Part shown: one piece after another, positions 9,322-18,369 of the stretch | How the letters are laid out: every line of letters starts with the position of its first letter | Position numbering within the stretch: the stretch's first letter is position 1 | Source of the DNA: Verrucomicrobiota bacterium | GTDB lineage: Bacteria > Verrucomicrobiota > Verrucomicrobiia > Limisphaerales > JACRJZ01 | DNA length: 64,000 nucleotides | Direction: 5' to 3' | NCBI GenBank assembly: GCA_016219875.1 | Contig: JACRJZ010000014.1 | Coordinates: forward strand, 1-64,000 | Program-made: the position numbers and the translations under genes | Notes under the pieces: model-generated | Databases searched by the model: none | Told to the model about the DNA's origin: nothing | Seen by the model: the letters and a program-made list of their open reading frames with translations, nothing else

Positions 9322-10590
9322 TCACGTCCCGCGGCTCTTCCTGCGGACCACACACAGCCCGGCCAAGCCCGCCACCAGCGCCGCGCTGACCAGCCACGTG
9401 CTGCCAGCCTGACTGCCGACGACGACCTGCCCCACCGCGCCCAGGGCCGCGCCGCCGAACACGCCGCTGCCGATCGCGGCCTCGTGAATGCCGCCGTGTT
9501 CGCCTTTGGTTTCGCTGACATCCATCGAATAGAACAGCGACGAGTAGTAGATGAGGCCCACGGCGAAGCCGAACGCCACTTGCGCCGTGACGATCACGGC
9601 GGGGTTCAGCACGAGCAGAATGGTGGCGAAGCTCGCGATCAACAGGAGAAACGCCCCCAGCATCCAGGCAAAGCGGTAGTGCCAGCCCGTCCAATGCCAG
9701 AGCAGGAAGAAGGTTCCCAGCCGCGCAAAGAACCACACCGAGCAGAAGAAACCGGCCAGCGTCTTGGTCAGCGCGAGTTGCTCCGCCAGCACCGGGATCA
9801 CCGGCACCAGCGCGTTGATGGCCACGAACGCAAACGGGTTCGCCAGCCAGGCCAGGCGCTGGAAGGATTTCGTGACGACTGAGCTTCTTTCAGAACTGGA
9901 GCAGCCAACGTGAGGAGGCTCACTTCGATTGCAGATTGCAGATTGCAGATTGCAGATTGGAAATGGAGCCTCCTCACGTCGGCTGCTACGAAGAATTGGC
10001 ATCGCCTTGACGGACTGGGCCTCCGCTTTCGCCCGCACGGCCAGCACCACGACAAGTTGCAGCCCATGCAGCGCCGCCGGAAACCAGAACAGGCTGCGGC
10101 CGCCCAGATGGTCCATGAGCGCCCCACCAAAAAAATAGGCCAGCGCCGAGCCGGCCGCCCACGTCACGTTGTAAATCCCGATCATGCGCGGCAGGCGGTC
10201 GGGCGGCTCCTGCTCGCACGCGAGCGCCTCCAACGCCGGCCAGGTGAAGCTCATGCCGAACGTCCAGACCGCCACCCCGAGCGTCTGGGCGATCCAACCC
10301 GCGGCGCCCGCCGCAGGCGCGAGGCTCGCCGCCACCAGCACGGCCCCCATGACTCCAAAGCCCAAGGGCAGCGCGTTCAGGTAGCCGGCCCGCTGGGCAA
10401 ACCGTCCGCCCAGCCGCGCCGCGAACGTGTACACCAAACCATGCACCGCGCAGACGCCGAGGTTTTGCGCGTTGCCGAAGCCGAAGTGGTCCCGCAGGAA
10501 GAAGAACAGGTAGTAGAAGTAGTACGCGGTGGCGAAGGCGTTGAGGAACTCCAGGGCGAAGTAAAGTTGCTTGAGGCGGCGGGAGAACAT
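9322..10590 (-). CDS. MFS transporter with in-frame repeat insertion
   Basis: 422 aa with about 12 predicted membrane segments, a major facilitator superfamily permease; the substrate is unknown. Between the two six-helix halves, residues about 200-231 are encoded by a copy of repeat family 2 (9898-9990), reading RSSRREEAPF..EPPHVGC. This lengthens the central cytoplasmic loop without breaking the frame. The start MFSRRLKQLYF at 10590 leads directly into the first helix. The next gene upstream on the same strand (NUDIX) ends about 50 nt away, so cotranscription is possible. Confidence 0.85.
   Translation of the reverse strand: MFSRRLKQLYFALEFLNAFATAYYFYYLFFFLRDHFGFGNAQNLGVCAVHGLVYTFAARLGGRFAQRAGYLNALPLGFGVMGAVLVAASLAPAAGAAGWIAQTLGVAVWTFGMSFTWPALEALACEQEPPDRLPRMIGIYNVTWAAGSALAYFFGGALMDHLGGRSLFWFPAALHGLQLVVVLAVRAKAEAQSVKAMPILRSSRREEAPFPICNLQSAICNRSEPPHVGCSSSERSSVVTKSFQRLAWLANPFAFVAINALVPVIPVLAEQLALTKTLAGFFCSVWFFARLGTFFLLWHWTGWHYRFAWMLGAFLLLIASFATILLVLNPAVIVTAQVAFGFAVGLIYYSSLFYSMDVSETKGEHGGIHEAAIGSGVFGGAALGAVGQVVVGSQAGSTWLVSAALVAGLAGLCVVRRKSRGT
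9898..9990. repeat. Dispersed hairpin repeat family 2, copy 2, with GATTGCA microsatellite
   Basis: Arms GCAGCCAACGTGAGGAGGCT and AGCCTCCTCACGTCGGCTGC frame a tandem run of four GATTGCA units plus a partial unit (9927-9960). The whole copy lies in frame inside the MFS coding sequence. Confidence 0.88.
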
Positions 10591-10639
10591 GGGCGACGGA
10601 AGCGTGAATCGTAAAACAGGGCGGCTCTGCGGCCAGAGC

Positions 10640-11098
10640 TTAAGCTCTGATCTCCTCCAGCGCCTTGCCGCAGTACCACCGGACGGCGTCTGAAATGGGC
10701 GGCATCAGTCGGTCCAGTTCCTCTCGCGAGCACCAGCGGATGTCGTGGTGCTCGGCAACGGCGAGTTGAAGCGTGCCGCCCTTGGGCCTGGCCCAGTACA
10801 TCAGGCCGATGTGCTCGTGGGTGGCGCTGATGCGGTGGATGTCGAGAAAGCGCGGCGCGATCAGGGCGCGGGTGCCGGGGCCGGTCGTGGGCGGGCGCTC
10901 GCCGAGAAGTTCCACCTCCAGGCCGCTTTCCTCTTTGGCTTCGCGATACGCGGCTTGCTCCGGGTCTTCGTCCAGTTCGATGTGGCCGCCCAGCGGCAGC
11001 CACTTGCCGAGTTGGCGATGGTGGACGAGCAACACCTTGCTGTCGTGGACGACGAAGATCGCCACGGTGAAATCAATCTTCTCGTGAATGTGCGCCAT
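10640..11098 (-). CDS. NUDIX hydrolase
   Basis: 152 aa. The Nudix box (GGHIELDEDPEQAAYREAKE then ESGL, about residues 37-60) matches GX5EX7REUXEEXGU with all Glu residues kept. NUDIX enzymes hydrolyse nucleoside diphosphates linked to another group; this single-domain protein may be a housecleaning or nucleotide-sugar hydrolase, and its substrate cannot be read from sequence. It lies about 50 nt upstream of the MFS gene on the same strand. Confidence 0.9.
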   Translation of the reverse strand: MAHIHEKIDFTVAIFVVHDSKVLLVHHRQLGKWLPLGGHIELDEDPEQAAYREAKEESGLEVELLGERPPTTGPGTRALIAPRFLDIHRISATHEHIGLMYWARPKGGTLQLAVAEHHDIRWCSREELDRLMPPISDAVRWYCGKALEEIRA

Positions 11099-11198
11099 CT
11101 GCGGCGGGGACTGTGGGGATGCGGCGGGCCGACGTCAAACTTCGCGTTTACCTTCTGCCGGACTGGCAAGGCTGTATCAAGCTCGGTATGGAACGCCT

Positions 11199-11333
11199 CG
11201 TAGCGCAGGTTTTCCAACCTGCCGTATCGCCGACTTGCAGTCGGCAGGCCGTGAAACTTCCTGCCGGCTTGCCTCCTCCAACGCTCGCCGGTTGGAAAAC
11301 CGGCGAAACGGCAGACTGAAAGTCTGCGCTACG
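11199..11333. repeat. Dispersed nested-hairpin repeat family 3, copy 1
   Basis: Starts CGTAGCGCAGGTTTTCCAAC and ends GTCTGCGCTACG. Internal arms such as CGCCGGTTGGAAAACCGGCG and GCCGACTTGCAGTCGGC make a multi-stem structure of about 135 bp. Other copies are at 19473-19630 and 24991-25126. The right end overlaps the last codons of the FAD oxidoreductase gene. Confidence 0.88.
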
Positions 11334-13686
11334 GACGCCGCCGGCCGGAGCTTGAGGCAGTCTCGCCGTACAACTCGATCTCCCAGATGCGCGATATACC
11401 CGTTGGAGCGGCGGTGATCAGCAGACGGAGCCGGGTGGAAGTCACCGCGTCGAACCGTGCCGACCAGTCCACCTGCGAATTCGCTTCCGCGCTCGCGCCA
11501 CGAATTTCCCGCCACTCCGCGCCGTCGTGATACTGCCAGCGGAAGGCGGTGACCGGCGAACCCGGCTTGCCGTTCGCCGACGTATAGCCGCTCACGATGC
11601 GGGCCGCGTGGACGGCTTGCGGTTTGTCCCAGGCGAATTCGATGCCGTGCGGCAGCGGCGCGTCTCTGAGCCAACGCTGGCTGTTCTCGTGGAGGTCCAG
11701 TTTGCCGTCGGTGAGCAGCGAAGACGGGTTCCGCGCCGTGTCGTTGCTGCCAGAGACGGTCACGGTCGCGGTGCGGGCGAGATTAGGCCCGGCGTCCTTC
11801 AGCCAAGCGGGCGGCGCGGCATTCAGGGCGGGCCTTGACTTCGTTGGCGGCGGTTCGCCGGCGTTGTCGTACTCCGAATGCTCTCCGGGATTCTTGCCCA
11901 CGCCACGGCGCAGGAGGTCTTGCAGTTCGTTCAAGTAGCGGTCGTACACGCTGCGCGGATCGGCGCTGTGCTGGCGGCAAAGACTCGCGGCCATGCCGAC
12001 GACTTCGCCCATGCAGCCGCCGGTGCGCATCACACGCACCGCGCCCAGCGCCTCGTGCGTGACGCTGATGTCGCGCCCCGCCATGAAGAGGTTCGGCACG
12101 TTGCGCGAGTAAAGGCAACGATACGGCACCCAGAACGGCATTGGATACGGGCCGAACTCCGCGCGCGAGATGAAGGCGTCGCCCTCGAAGCCCTTTTCGT
12201 AACGCGGATCGGGCAAGTGCAGATCGACCTTCCAGCCGGTGGGCACGCAGCCGTCCGGGAACTGCCGGCCCGTTTTCAGGTCGTCCAGCGTGAGCAACAT
12301 GTCGCCCAGCAGGCGGCGGGATTCGCGTTTGCCCAGGATGTAGGCGGACCAGTTCAGTTTGTGGTTGGGCAGGACCTTGTCCACGTTCTTGAGCGCGTCC
12401 CAGGCGCCGTACATGGCGCGGAAGTTCCAGTCGCGCACGTATTCCATTTCGGTGAACGGATTGCGGTCGAAGCCGCTCTCCCAGTACCAGCCGCCCAAGT
12501 GCAGAATGTTCGGCGGCTCCGGGGCGCGGCCGCGGCCAGGGAAGGGGCGGCGGCTCAAGTCCAGCGCCCACGGGCAGCGCGGGAAGGGAACCGGCCCGTC
12601 CGTCTCCGCCACGTTCCAGAGATTGCACGGCCCCATGCGGCCCTGCGGCGTCATGTCGAACTCAGCGCCGGCCAGAAAACCGAGCGCGGCGTCACCGGTG
12701 CAATCCGCGAACCACGGCGCGCCCAAGCGGAAACGGCGTCCGCTCCTGATGTCCTGCGCAATGACGGCGGCGAGGCGACCGGCGTTCGTCGCGGCGGCAA
12801 TAACGCGGTGTTCGAGAAACAGCTTGAGGTTCGGCTCCGCGCGGGCCACGGCGAGTTTCTTTTCGTCCTCGTAAAGCTCCGCGGTGTTGGCCGGCCCGTA
12901 GTGCGCGCGGCGGGCTTGCTCCAGTTCGGCCACGATGTCGCCCACACGCGGCCACGGCTCCTTGTTGCGCGCGCCTTGCAGCCAGACGCGCACTTCGGAG
13001 CTGTTGTTGCCGCCGAGCACGGGCCGGTCCTGCACGAGCGCGACCTTCAGGCCCAGCCGCGCCGCCGAGATCGACGCGCACGTGCCCGCCATGCCGCCTC
13101 CGACGACGATGAAATCAAACTCACCCGCCGACTCCGGCGCGTCGGGATGACCGAGCAATTGGCGGCGGAACGCGGCCAGGGCCGGGTCTGTGTTCGGCGG
13201 CACGAAGTCCGTCATTCGCGTGAAGAGGATCGCGTCGCAGCGGCCCTCGAAGCCGGTGAGGTCGCGCAGGGCCACGGTGCTGCGCGGAGAAGTGATCGCC
13301 ACGATGCCGCCGTCCTGCCAGTGCCAGTCGGCACCGTTGGTGCCGAAGGTCGTGGAGAGAGGCTGGCCGTTCAGCAGGACTTGGAAGCGGCCCGGCGCGC
13401 CTGGGGCCTTCCAGGTCGCGACCCAATCGCGGGTGCGGACGAAAACGCGCCAGGTTCCAGCCGCGGGAAACTCGACGGTAGTCTGCGCGTCGGCCACGGG
13501 ATTCCCCAAACCGTGCGCCAGCAAGAAAGGCGATCCCATCTGGTCCATGAACTGTGGGTCAATCACCCAACCACCCGGCTGCGCGAACTGCTCAGCTTCG
13601 AGGAGAACGGAATTGGCGCGCGTCGCGACCGCGGCGCCGATGGCGCTGGCGGCCAGGAGCATGGCCGTGAGGAAAACGAAGAGCAT
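11329..13686 (-). CDS. Secreted FAD-dependent oxidoreductase with C-terminal discoidin-like domain
   Basis: 785 aa from the ATG at 13686. Signal peptide (residues 1-22), an N-terminal beta-sandwich (about 25-170), then an FAD_oxidored domain opening with FIVVGGGMAGTCASISAARL and GGNNSSEVRVWLQG, and later NLFMAGRDISVTHEALG. The C terminus (from about residue 640) carries a PSSLLTDGK..W pattern like F5/8 type C carbohydrate-binding domains. The likely role is oxidation of a carbohydrate outside the cytoplasm. The frame is open further upstream, but that part reads through repeat family 5. Next to a sulfatase, which suggests polysaccharide use. Confidence 0.85.
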   Translation of the reverse strand: MLFVFLTAMLLAASAIGAAVATRANSVLLEAEQFAQPGGWVIDPQFMDQMGSPFLLAHGLGNPVADAQTTVEFPAAGTWRVFVRTRDWVATWKAPGAPGRFQVLLNGQPLSTTFGTNGADWHWQDGGIVAITSPRSTVALRDLTGFEGRCDAILFTRMTDFVPPNTDPALAAFRRQLLGHPDAPESAGEFDFIVVGGGMAGTCASISAARLGLKVALVQDRPVLGGNNSSEVRVWLQGARNKEPWPRVGDIVAELEQARRAHYGPANTAELYEDEKKLAVARAEPNLKLFLEHRVIAAATNAGRLAAVIAQDIRSGRRFRLGAPWFADCTGDAALGFLAGAEFDMTPQGRMGPCNLWNVAETDGPVPFPRCPWALDLSRRPFPGRGRAPEPPNILHLGGWYWESGFDRNPFTEMEYVRDWNFRAMYGAWDALKNVDKVLPNHKLNWSAYILGKRESRRLLGDMLLTLDDLKTGRQFPDGCVPTGWKVDLHLPDPRYEKGFEGDAFISRAEFGPYPMPFWVPYRCLYSRNVPNLFMAGRDISVTHEALGAVRVMRTGGCMGEVVGMAASLCRQHSADPRSVYDRYLNELQDLLRRGVGKNPGEHSEYDNAGEPPPTKSRPALNAAPPAWLKDAGPNLARTATVTVSGSNDTARNPSSLLTDGKLDLHENSQRWLRDAPLPHGIEFAWDKPQAVHAARIVSGYTSANGKPGSPVTAFRWQYHDGAEWREIRGASAEANSQVDWSARFDAVTSTRLRLLITAAPTGISRIWEIELYGETASSSGRRRP

Positions 13687-13752
13687 GCAATGAGGCTCAA
13701 GGAAAGCTCCGCGCTTGATTCGGGTCTGCTCACGGCCCGCGAACCCATCCGG

Positions 13753-13896
13753 CCAACCCTCACCCCGCCCCTCTCCCATCCGATGGGAGAGGGAGAGCCG
13801 GTCACGCGTCTTGACGAAGCAGGCCTTCGCTTTCGACGAGCGCGTGCAGCGGGTTCCCTCTCCCGTCGGACGGGAGAGGGCTAGGGTGAGGGCAGG
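13753..13896. repeat. Dispersed palindromic repeat family 5
   Basis: The left arm holds CCCTCTCCCATCCGATGGGA followed by GAGGG, and the right arm CCCTCTCCCGTCGGACGGGA followed by GAGGGCTAGGGTGAGGG. Each arm is itself a hairpin and the two arms also pair with each other. It fills the gap between the sulfatase and FAD oxidoreductase genes. Confidence 0.8.
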
Positions 13897-13937
13897 TCTA
13901 TGGGAATCCGGGGAGTCGGCGCGCTCAGTGGTCGTGG

Positions 13938-15530
13938 TCATGGCTTCTTGCTTTGTGGCTTGGTCTTTTTCCAGAGGTCGATCTGACCGTCGTTGGGCTG
14001 CGGTTGGCCCGGCGTGCTGCGGCCGTCGGCGACGTATTTCTCCAACAGCTTGGTGAGGCGGGCGACGACTTCCGGGTGCTCGGCTTGGAGGTTCATCGCT
14101 TCGGCTCGGTCGGCGGCCATGTCGTAGAGTTGGATCGCGGGCAAGCCCTGCTTCTCCGCTGGCAGATCGCGCGGCGCACTCCAGCCGCCGCTGCCGGGGC
14201 AGAGTTCGAGTTTCCACTGGCCCTGACGAATGGCGAACTTGCCATTGATCGAGTGGTGAACCAACGCTTCACGCAACGGCATCTCAGCACGGCCCTGCAA
14301 TGCCGGCAGGAAGCTCACGCTGTCCTCGCCCGCGTGGTCCGGCAGCCTGACTCCGATGATGTCCGCGCAAGTAGCCATCAAGTCCACAAGGCTGATCAGT
14401 TGGTCGCTGGTGGTGCCGGGCTTCACCTGGCCGGGCCAGCAGGCGAGGAACGGCACGCGATGGCCGCCGTCCCAGATGTCGGCCTTCGTGCCACGCCACG
14501 GGCCGTTCGGCTCGTGGCCGGCGGCGCGGAGTTCCGCAATCTCCGCGGCGGGCGAACAGCCGTTGTCGCTGGCGAAGAAGACGAGCGTGTTGTCCGCGAA
14601 ACGGTGGCGGTCGAGCGCGGCAAGGATTTCGCCGACGGCCCAGTCAGTTTCCATAACGAAGTCCGCGTAAGGACTGAGGCCGCTCTTGCCGCGGAATTTC
14701 TCCGTCGGCGCGATGGGCGTGTGCGGCGAGGCGAACGGCACATAGAGGAAGAACGGCTTCCCCGCCTTCGCTTCGGCGGCGCGCGAGGCAACGTAGTCCA
14801 CGGCCTTGCGCGTCAACGTGGGCAAGACTTGCTCGGCCTCGAAGTCGGGCGCGCTCGGGCCACGACGCGTCTGGCCGCGCGCCTTGCCGGCGGTCATGGG
14901 GAAAGACCGGTTCACCGTCGGCACGATGGTGACGCGGTTGTTCTCGATGAAGGTGTAGGGCACCATGTCGAGCGACGCGGCGATGCCGAAGTAGTATTCG
15001 AAGCCGACGCTGTTCGGGCCGCCGGCGATGGGCTGGGTGAAGTCCACGCTCCAGACTTGGTTGGATTTCTCGATGTCGTTTAACTCCGGCGCCGGCTGGT
15101 CTTTGAACTTCACCCAATCCAGGCCCAGGTGCCATTTGCCCACGGCCGCGGTGTGGTAGCCGTGTTGCTGGAGCAGCGCCGCCACCGTGAGCCGGCCCGG
15201 CTCGATGAGGCGCGGCGAGAGTCCGCCCAGCACGCCGCTCTGGAGACGCGAGCGCCAGTTGTAGCGGCCCGTTAACAGGCTGTAGCGCGTGGGCGTGCAG
15301 ACGGAGGAGGTGGTGTGCGCGTCGGTGAACCGCATTCCCGCGGCGGCGAGGCGGTCGAGATTCGGTGTGGCGATCTTGCCGGCCGGGTTGTTGCAGTTCA
15401 CGTCGCCGTAGCCCAGATCGTCGGCCAGGAGGAAGATGATATTGGGCCTGGGCGCGCGCGCGGCGTCTGCGGTGGGCGCGAGGCCACCGAGCAGCCACCC
15501 GAGCAGAGCGACGAGGAACCGGTTGTTCAT
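13938..15530 (-). CDS. Secreted sulfatase (arylsulfatase A type)
   Basis: 530 aa. Signal peptide (residues 1-23), then NIIFLLADDLGYGD, the metal-binding start of the alkaline phosphatase/sulfatase fold. The modification motif CTPTR near residue 76 should be converted to formylglycine. GKWHLG, ASPHTP and FFASDNG motifs follow in family order. It hydrolyses sulfate esters, probably from sulfated polysaccharides, in the periplasm or outside. The ATG at 15530 gives the signal peptide; codons further upstream in the open frame have no match. It is encoded about 250 nt upstream of the FAD oxidoreductase on the same strand. Confidence 0.93.
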   Translation of the reverse strand: MNNRFLVALLGWLLGGLAPTADAARAPRPNIIFLLADDLGYGDVNCNNPAGKIATPNLDRLAAAGMRFTDAHTTSSVCTPTRYSLLTGRYNWRSRLQSGVLGGLSPRLIEPGRLTVAALLQQHGYHTAAVGKWHLGLDWVKFKDQPAPELNDIEKSNQVWSVDFTQPIAGGPNSVGFEYYFGIAASLDMVPYTFIENNRVTIVPTVNRSFPMTAGKARGQTRRGPSAPDFEAEQVLPTLTRKAVDYVASRAAEAKAGKPFFLYVPFASPHTPIAPTEKFRGKSGLSPYADFVMETDWAVGEILAALDRHRFADNTLVFFASDNGCSPAAEIAELRAAGHEPNGPWRGTKADIWDGGHRVPFLACWPGQVKPGTTSDQLISLVDLMATCADIIGVRLPDHAGEDSVSFLPALQGRAEMPLREALVHHSINGKFAIRQGQWKLELCPGSGGWSAPRDLPAEKQGLPAIQLYDMAADRAEAMNLQAEHPEVVARLTKLLEKYVADGRSTPGQPQPNDGQIDLWKKTKPQSKKP

Positions 15531-15753
15531 GCGACGGAGACTACCCACGAGGCAGGTCCAAGCTCCAAGCTCAAAGTTGCGCCGAGGATTCCGCTTGGGG
15601 ACTTCCTGCCGCGAGATCGTCCACCCTGGCGCCGTGGCGGACGTTCGACTTTGAACTTTGAACCTTGAACCTTGAACCTCTTGCACGCGCCCCGCGCATT
15701 CTTTCATTGCACGCTTGAGCCGCGCGGAAGCCGTGCCTAGATTCCCGCCTTTC

Positions 15754-16743
15754 ATGAGCATGTCTCTTGAGCAACTGAATGAGCGCGTCCAGCAGACCTC
15801 CACCTGGGTCAACACGCTCCGCACCGAAGTCGCCCGTGTCATCGTGGGGCAGCATTATCTCGTGGACCGGCTGCTGGTGGGCCTGCTCGCCAACGGCCAC
15901 GTCCTGCTCGAAGGGGTGCCCGGCTTGGCCAAGACCCTGTCCGTGCGGATGCTGGCGGCGGCGATCCACGGATCGTTCCACCGCATCCAGTTCACCCCCG
16001 ACCTGCTGCCCGCGGACATCGTCGGCACGCTGATCTACAATCCGCAAGACGGCACGTACCACGCCACGCGTGGCCCGGTCTTCGCCAACTTTGTACTGGC
16101 CGACGAAATCAACCGCGCGCCCGCCAAGGTGCAATCTGCGCTGCTCGAGGCGATGCAGGAACGGCAAGTGACGCTCGGCGGCGAAACCATGCCGCTGCCC
16201 ACGCCGTTCCTGGTGCTGGGGACCGAGAACCCGATTGAGCAGGAAGGCACCTATCCGCTGCCCGAGGCGCAGGTCGATCGCTTCATGCTTAAATTGGTCA
16301 TCGGCTACCCGAGCTTCGAGGAGGAGCGGAAGATTCTCGACACAATGGCGTTCACCGCGCCGGACACGACGATCAAGCCGGTGATCCCGCTCGAAGAAAT
16401 CCTCAGCACCCGGAAGATCGTGGACAGCATCCACGTCCACGAGAGCATCCGGGACTACATTGTCCACGTCACGTTCGCCACGCGCACACCGGAGAAATAC
16501 AAACTGGACGTGAAGCCGTTCATCCAGTTCGGGGCCTCGCCGCGCGCGACCATCAACCTCACGCTGGCCGCGAAGGCCTGGGCGCTCTTGCAGGGGCGGA
16601 GCTACGTGACACCGCAAGACATCAAGAGCATCGGCCCGGACGTGCTCCGCCACCGCATCATCCTGACCTACGAAGCCGAAGCGCGCGGTGTGAGCAGCGA
16701 CGACGTCATCAAGAAGATTTTCGACACGATCCCGGTGCCATGA
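15754..16743 (+). CDS. MoxR-family AAA+ ATPase
   Basis: 329 aa. Walker A GVPGLAKT (about residue 46) and Walker B VLADEINRAP (about 110), then the family segments ENPIEQEGTYPLPEAQ and DRFMLK. MoxR ATPases are chaperone-like proteins that work with VWA-domain partners on membrane or metal-cofactor proteins. It heads a row with DUF58, a small membrane protein and a VWA protein, the classic MoxR/Bat arrangement. The ATG at 15754 is chosen because homology starts at once. Confidence 0.92.
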   Translation: MSMSLEQLNERVQQTSTWVNTLRTEVARVIVGQHYLVDRLLVGLLANGHVLLEGVPGLAKTLSVRMLAAAIHGSFHRIQFTPDLLPADIVGTLIYNPQDGTYHATRGPVFANFVLADEINRAPAKVQSALLEAMQERQVTLGGETMPLPTPFLVLGTENPIEQEGTYPLPEAQVDRFMLKLVIGYPSFEEERKILDTMAFTAPDTTIKPVIPLEEILSTRKIVDSIHVHESIRDYIVHVTFATRTPEKYKLDVKPFIQFGASPRATINLTLAAKAWALLQGRSYVTPQDIKSIGPDVLRHRIILTYEAEARGVSSDDVIKKIFDTIPVP

Positions 16744-16750
16744 CTGCAAA

Positions 16751-16844
16751 CGGAGTGATGGAGTATTGGAGTAGTGGAGTGATCAGCCGCGCGCCGCGGC
16801 TGCATCTCAACAATACGCCACCCCTCCACCCCTCCATCACTCCG
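16751..16844. repeat. Inverted repeat between moxR-like and DUF58 genes (family 6)
   Basis: CGGAGTGATGGAGTATTGGA at the left is matched by an imperfect complement ending CCTCCATCACTCCG at the right. The purine-rich arms surround a GC-rich loop. It separates two genes of one operon, so it is transcribed and could form a strong hairpin in the mRNA. Confidence 0.75.
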
Positions 16845-16852
16845 CCCGCTTG

Positions 16853-17770
16853 ATGACCCTCGCCGACCTCCTCGAAACCGTCCGCCGAGTCGAGATCAAG
16901 ACGAACCGTCTGGTCAACGACACCATGGTCGGCGCTTACTTGAGCCACTTCAAAGGGCGCGGCATGGACTTCGAGGAACTGCGCGACTACATCCCCGGCG
17001 ACGACGTGCGCGACATCGACTGGAACGTCACCTACCGCATGGGGCGGCCCTTCGTGAAGCGGTTTCGGGAAGAGCGCGAGCTGGGCATGGTCCTGGCCGT
17101 CGATGTTTCCGCGTCCGGCGCGTTCGGCTCGGTGCGCCGCAGCAAGCGCGCGTTTGCCACGGAGATCGCGGCCACCCTGGCCTTCTCCGCCGCGCGCAGC
17201 AGCGACAAGGTCGGGCTGCTGGCGTTCACCGACCAGGTGGAACTGTTCGTGCCGCCGCGCAAGGGCCGCCGCCAGATTCTCCGCATCATCCGCGAGTTGA
17301 TTTCCCTGGAGCCGGCGCGCAAAGGCACGGACATTCCCGCGGCGCTCACGTTCCTCAACCATGTCCTTCACCGGCGCTCAATCGTTTTTCTGCTGACGGA
17401 CTTTCTGCACAGCTTCGGCGGCGGGTCCGTCTCGTCCGGCGCTAGCGGCGACGTGGTCCAGGAGATCGGTCTGACCAACGCGCGCCACGACCTAGTATGC
17501 GTCCATCTGCACGATCCGCGGGAGAGTGAACTGCCCAATGCCGGTCTTCTGACGGTGGAAGACGCCGAGACGGGCGAACTGCTGGAAATCGATTCCGCGC
17601 GGGAAACGGTGCGCCAGACCTACGCCGGAGTGAACGCCGAACGCATCGCCGCGCTGGACCGTGCGCTGCGACAGGCTGGCGTGGACACTCTGCGGCTCAA
17701 CACGGCGGAAGATTTCGCGCCCACGCTGCAACGCTTCTTCGAGACGCGCCGCGGAAGGAGGCGCGGATGA
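16853..17770 (+). CDS. DUF58 domain protein (MoxR partner)
   Basis: 305 aa. Contains the DUF58 signature RDYIPGDDVRDIDWN (about residues 45-60) followed by a VWA-like fold with DVSAS (DxSxS metal site) and FLLTDFL. DUF58 proteins accompany MoxR ATPases and are thought to act in envelope stress or assembly of secreted proteins. An ATG at 16853 directly follows a TTG at 16850. It overlaps the next gene by ATGA at 17767-17770, indicating translational coupling. Confidence 0.9.
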   Translation: MTLADLLETVRRVEIKTNRLVNDTMVGAYLSHFKGRGMDFEELRDYIPGDDVRDIDWNVTYRMGRPFVKRFREERELGMVLAVDVSASGAFGSVRRSKRAFATEIAATLAFSAARSSDKVGLLAFTDQVELFVPPRKGRRQILRIIRELISLEPARKGTDIPAALTFLNHVLHRRSIVFLLTDFLHSFGGGSVSSGASGDVVQEIGLTNARHDLVCVHLHDPRESELPNAGLLTVEDAETGELLEIDSARETVRQTYAGVNAERIAALDRALRQAGVDTLRLNTAEDFAPTLQRFFETRRGRRRG

Positions 17771-18369
17771 AACGGGGCGCAACTCATGTCGGCGTCCTGG
17801 CCCTGTGGGCCTTGTTCAATCTGCTGCCTCAAGCTGGCTTCGCGCTCTCCAAGCGCGAACCGCTGAACAAGATCCCCGATCTGAATCCGCCGTTGGACTT
17901 GATGGCGCCCACGTTTTGGGAACAGCACGGCGCCACCGTCGCGGTGGCTGGCGGAGTCGGGCTTGGGTTGGCGGCGCTGGCGATCTGGCTGCTGCGCCGG
18001 CCCCAGCCCATCGTGGCCACGCCGCCGGACGTGGCCGCGCGGCAAGCCCTGGAAGCCTTGCGCGGACGCGACGAGGACGGGCCGCTGCTGGCGCAGGTGT
18101 CCGCGCATCTTCGCCATTACGTGCTGGCTGCGCTGCGGCTTCCCGCGGGGGAGTTGACCACGGAAGAACTCGCTTCGCTCCTGCGCGCACGGCCTGAAGT
18201 GCCGCCGGAGTTGTCCGTGGCGCTGAGCGGCTTGCTCCGCGAATGTGACGCGCGAAAATTTGCGCCGGTCCAGCCCGCGCCCACGCCCGGCATGGTGGAC
18301 CGCGCACTGGAACTGGCGGCGCGGTTCGCCGCCCTGCGCCCGCCGGCGTCGCCGTCCGCCGCGTCATGA
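17767..18369 (+). CDS. Membrane protein of the MoxR/VWA operon (DUF4381-like)
   Basis: 200 aa. A signal peptide or first helix (about residues 8-26), a periplasmic stretch, then one strong transmembrane segment (about 58-76, GVGLGLAALAIWLL), and a helical cytoplasmic tail. This matches the short BatD/DUF4381-like member usually found between DUF58 and VWA genes. It is coupled to both neighbours by ATGA overlaps. No catalytic motif is visible; it probably anchors the MoxR-VWA complex. Confidence 0.7.
   Translation: MKRGATHVGVLALWALFNLLPQAGFALSKREPLNKIPDLNPPLDLMAPTFWEQHGATVAVAGGVGLGLAALAIWLLRRPQPIVATPPDVAARQALEALRGRDEDGPLLAQVSAHLRHYVLAALRLPAGELTTEELASLLRARPEVPPELSVALSGLLRECDARKFAPVQPAPTPGMVDRALELAARFAALRPPASPSAAS

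Noticed and set aside
9927..9960. Tandem GATTGCA units considered as a CRISPR-like array
   Set aside because: Units are 7 bp and contiguous without spacers; it is a microsatellite inside a repeat.
11878..13884. Plus-strand 668-codon frame opposite the FAD oxidoreductase gene
   Set aside because: Composition typical of an antisense shadow, no motif, and the minus-strand gene is unambiguous.
13687..14217. Upstream extension of the FAD oxidoreductase frame
   Set aside because: It reads through a palindromic repeat and into the sulfatase gene; the signal peptide starts at 13686.
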